A stretch of DNA of 64,000 nucleotides from Chromobacterium alkanivorans (lineage in GTDB: Bacteria > Pseudomonadota > Gammaproteobacteria > Burkholderiales > Chromobacteriaceae): contig NZ_JAFHKL010000019.1 of assembly GCF_016937655.1 (NCBI RefSeq), positions 1-64,000 on the forward strand. Reading direction: 5' to 3'. The position numbers and the translations under genes are program-made. Positions 62,696-64,000 of this stretch are shown here, piece after piece. Numbering within the stretch: position 1 is the first letter of the stretch; each line of letters begins with the position of its first letter. A model generated the notes under the pieces. It saw only the letters and a program-made list of their open reading frames with translations, was not told where the DNA came from and ran no database searches.

Positions 62696-63976
62696 TCAGA
62701 ACTTGTACTGCATCTGCACGCCCAGCAGGTGGCCGCGAATGGAGCTGTAAGAGCCTTGCAACGTGTCGATATTGTTCCGAGGACTCTCAGCGGTATGATT
62801 GACGTCGCGATCGCCGACGCCCATCAGATAGGTGTAGCCGGCGTCCACGGTCAGCTGCTTGCTGGCCTTGTAGCTGGCGCCCAAGCTGAGCCAGACGCGA
62901 TCGGTGTCCGGAATCAGCGGGTTGCGGTAGCTGGAGTTGCGCACCGGGCTGGTTTCATATCCGACGCCGCTGCGCAGGGTCAACTGATCGTTGTAGTTGT
63001 AGTCGGCGCCCACCGAGAACAGCCAGCTGGCCTTCCAGTTGTTGTCGATGACGGTCTCGGCCATCGGATTGCCCTTGATCACCAGTTGGTCGAAGCGGCT
63101 CCAGTTGGTCCAGCGCGCGGTGGCGCTCAAGGCCCACTTGCTGTTCAGACGGCTGAAGCCGGACAGCAGCAGCGATTCCGGCGTGGTCACGTCGGCGGCG
63201 CCGGCATACACGCCATCCAACTTGGGCAAACCAGGGACACCAAGACGATCAAAGCCGCTCGCGGTGTAATCGCCGCGCGCCTTGTGGTGCAGCTTGGAGC
63301 GATAGGACAGGCCGACGCGGTTGTCCTGGTTGAACGCGTACATCAGGCCCAGGTTGTAGCCGTAGGCCCAGCTGTCGGCGTCGATCTCGCCGGTGGCGCC
63401 CGGGAAGAAGGCGCCCTGCTTCAGGTCGGCCTTGGCGTACTGCGCCGACACGCCGGCGCCGAAGCTCCACTTGTCGTCCAGCTTGTAGGCGAAGGACGGG
63501 TTGAAGTCCACGGTCATGATGGAACTGGAAATGCCGTGGTTGCGGCCTACCCAGTTGTCGTCATAACTGGCGCCGAGACCGAAGGGCACGGTGATGCCCA
63601 GGCCCAGGCGGGCGCGTTCGCTCAACTGATGCACCAGGTAGGCGTTGGGGATGAACTCGGCCTTGGCGCGGCCGTTGTCGCTGCCCTGGCGCGCGGCCGG
63701 GAAACCGCCCTTGCCTTCGAACGGCGCGTCGATTTCGGCGTAGGTGAAGCCGCCCTGCACCTGGGTGCCTTCGATCAGCGTCATGCCGGCCGGGTTGTAG
63801 AAGACGGCGGACAGATCGTCGCCCACCATGCCGGCGCCGGCGTGGGCGCGGCCCAGGCCGGCCACGCTTTGCTCGGACAATTGGAAACCGGCGGCCTGAG
63901 CCAGCGGCGCGGCGGCCAGCAGGCCGGCCACCAGCGCGGGAATGGCGCGAACAGCGGAAGGTGCGAATGCTTTCAT
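62696..63976 (-). CDS. fadL: FadL/OmpP1-family outer-membrane fatty acid channel
   Basis: 426 aa with a signal peptide (MKAFAPSAVRAIPALVAGLLAAAPLAQAA). The mature N-terminus GFQLSEQSVAGLGRAHAGAGMVGDDLSAVFYNPAGM is the hallmark FadL hatch with its NPAG motif. A 14-strand-type barrel follows, ending LGVQMQYKF with the C-terminal Phe used by the BAM machinery. It imports long-chain fatty acids or other hydrophobic substrates by lateral diffusion. The gene is complete and its upstream control region lies at the window edge. Confidence 0.95.
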   Translation of the reverse strand: MKAFAPSAVRAIPALVAGLLAAAPLAQAAGFQLSEQSVAGLGRAHAGAGMVGDDLSAVFYNPAGMTLIEGTQVQGGFTYAEIDAPFEGKGGFPAARQGSDNGRAKAEFIPNAYLVHQLSERARLGLGITVPFGLGASYDDNWVGRNHGISSSIMTVDFNPSFAYKLDDKWSFGAGVSAQYAKADLKQGAFFPGATGEIDADSWAYGYNLGLMYAFNQDNRVGLSYRSKLHHKARGDYTASGFDRLGVPGLPKLDGVYAGAADVTTPESLLLSGFSRLNSKWALSATARWTNWSRFDQLVIKGNPMAETVIDNNWKASWLFSVGADYNYNDQLTLRSGVGYETSPVRNSSYRNPLIPDTDRVWLSLGASYKASKQLTVDAGYTYLMGVGDRDVNHTAESPRNNIDTLQGSYSSIRGHLLGVQMQYKF

Positions 63977-64000
63977 TTTCTTATATCTACCCCGGCGGCG

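Overview
The window is high-GC DNA (roughly 65-70 percent) with long, tightly packed operons and reads as a chromosome segment of a betaproteobacterium of the Neisseriales, most likely Chromobacterium or a close relative. The basis is the gene families themselves (hpnCDE squalene synthesis, an Acinetobacter-type 4-hydroxyphenylacetate hydroxylase, a fused fructose PTS, and a Salmonella SPI-2-like secreted-effector N-terminus). No sequence search was possible, so the genus is an inference.

Layout. 0.1-4.7 kb: a TonB-dependent receptor, a Fur-box-controlled DUF2325 gene, and an ECF sigma factor with a tiny zf-HC2 partner. 4.8-10.6 kb (minus strand): radA, a lipoprotein, a YciK-like SDR and hpnE-hpnD-hpnC (squalene from farnesyl-PP). 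10.8 kb: tRNA-Ala(GGC). 11-15 kb: a solute-binding protein, then an MFS / HDAC-like amidohydrolase / moaF operon. 15-24 kb: an SDR, hpaR, an amine-catabolic operon (permease, class III aminotransferase, FeaB-like aldehyde dehydrogenase) with an EutR-like AraC activator, and hpaA. 24-34 kb: the homoprotocatechuate meta-cleavage operon hpaG1G2EDFHI, a transporter, and a two-component C2/C1 4-hydroxyphenylacetate 3-hydroxylase. 34-40 kb: a GMC oxidoreductase, an AT-rich DMT transporter, and a porin/MFS/AraC uptake set. 40-47 kb: a LacI-type regulator and fruBKA. 47-52 kb: a candidate type III effector kinase, a binding protein, a GNAT acetyltransferase, a lipase-like candidate effector and an orphan gene. 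52-58 kb: an ABC importer with a DctB/DctD-like two-component system and a sigma-54 promoter. 58-64 kb: a DUF6348-like protein, a chemoreceptor, an ABC exporter and a FadL porin.

How the genes work together. The 11-34 kb block looks like one aromatic-amine catabolic island. Amines such as tyramine would be imported, transaminated to the aldehyde and oxidised by the FeaB-like enzyme to 4-hydroxyphenylacetate. C2/C1 would hydroxylate this to homoprotocatechuate, and HpaD-E-G-F-H-I would degrade it to pyruvate and succinate semialdehyde. Two arguments link the amine operon to the MFS-HDAC-MoaF operon: an exact 16-bp motif present upstream of both, and the recalled association of moaF with monoamine regulons. 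AT-rich inverted repeats built on TTCATT flank hpaR, hpaG1 and the hydroxylase genes and are good HpaR operator candidates.

The most unusual non-coding signal is a family of about 100-145 bp palindromic, MITE-like repeats (six copies plus a half copy). Their ends coincide with the stop codons of several neighbouring genes. The most unusual protein is the putative kinase effector at 47-48 kb, which joins an SPI-2 (WEKIxxFF-type) secretion leader to a kinase-like core.
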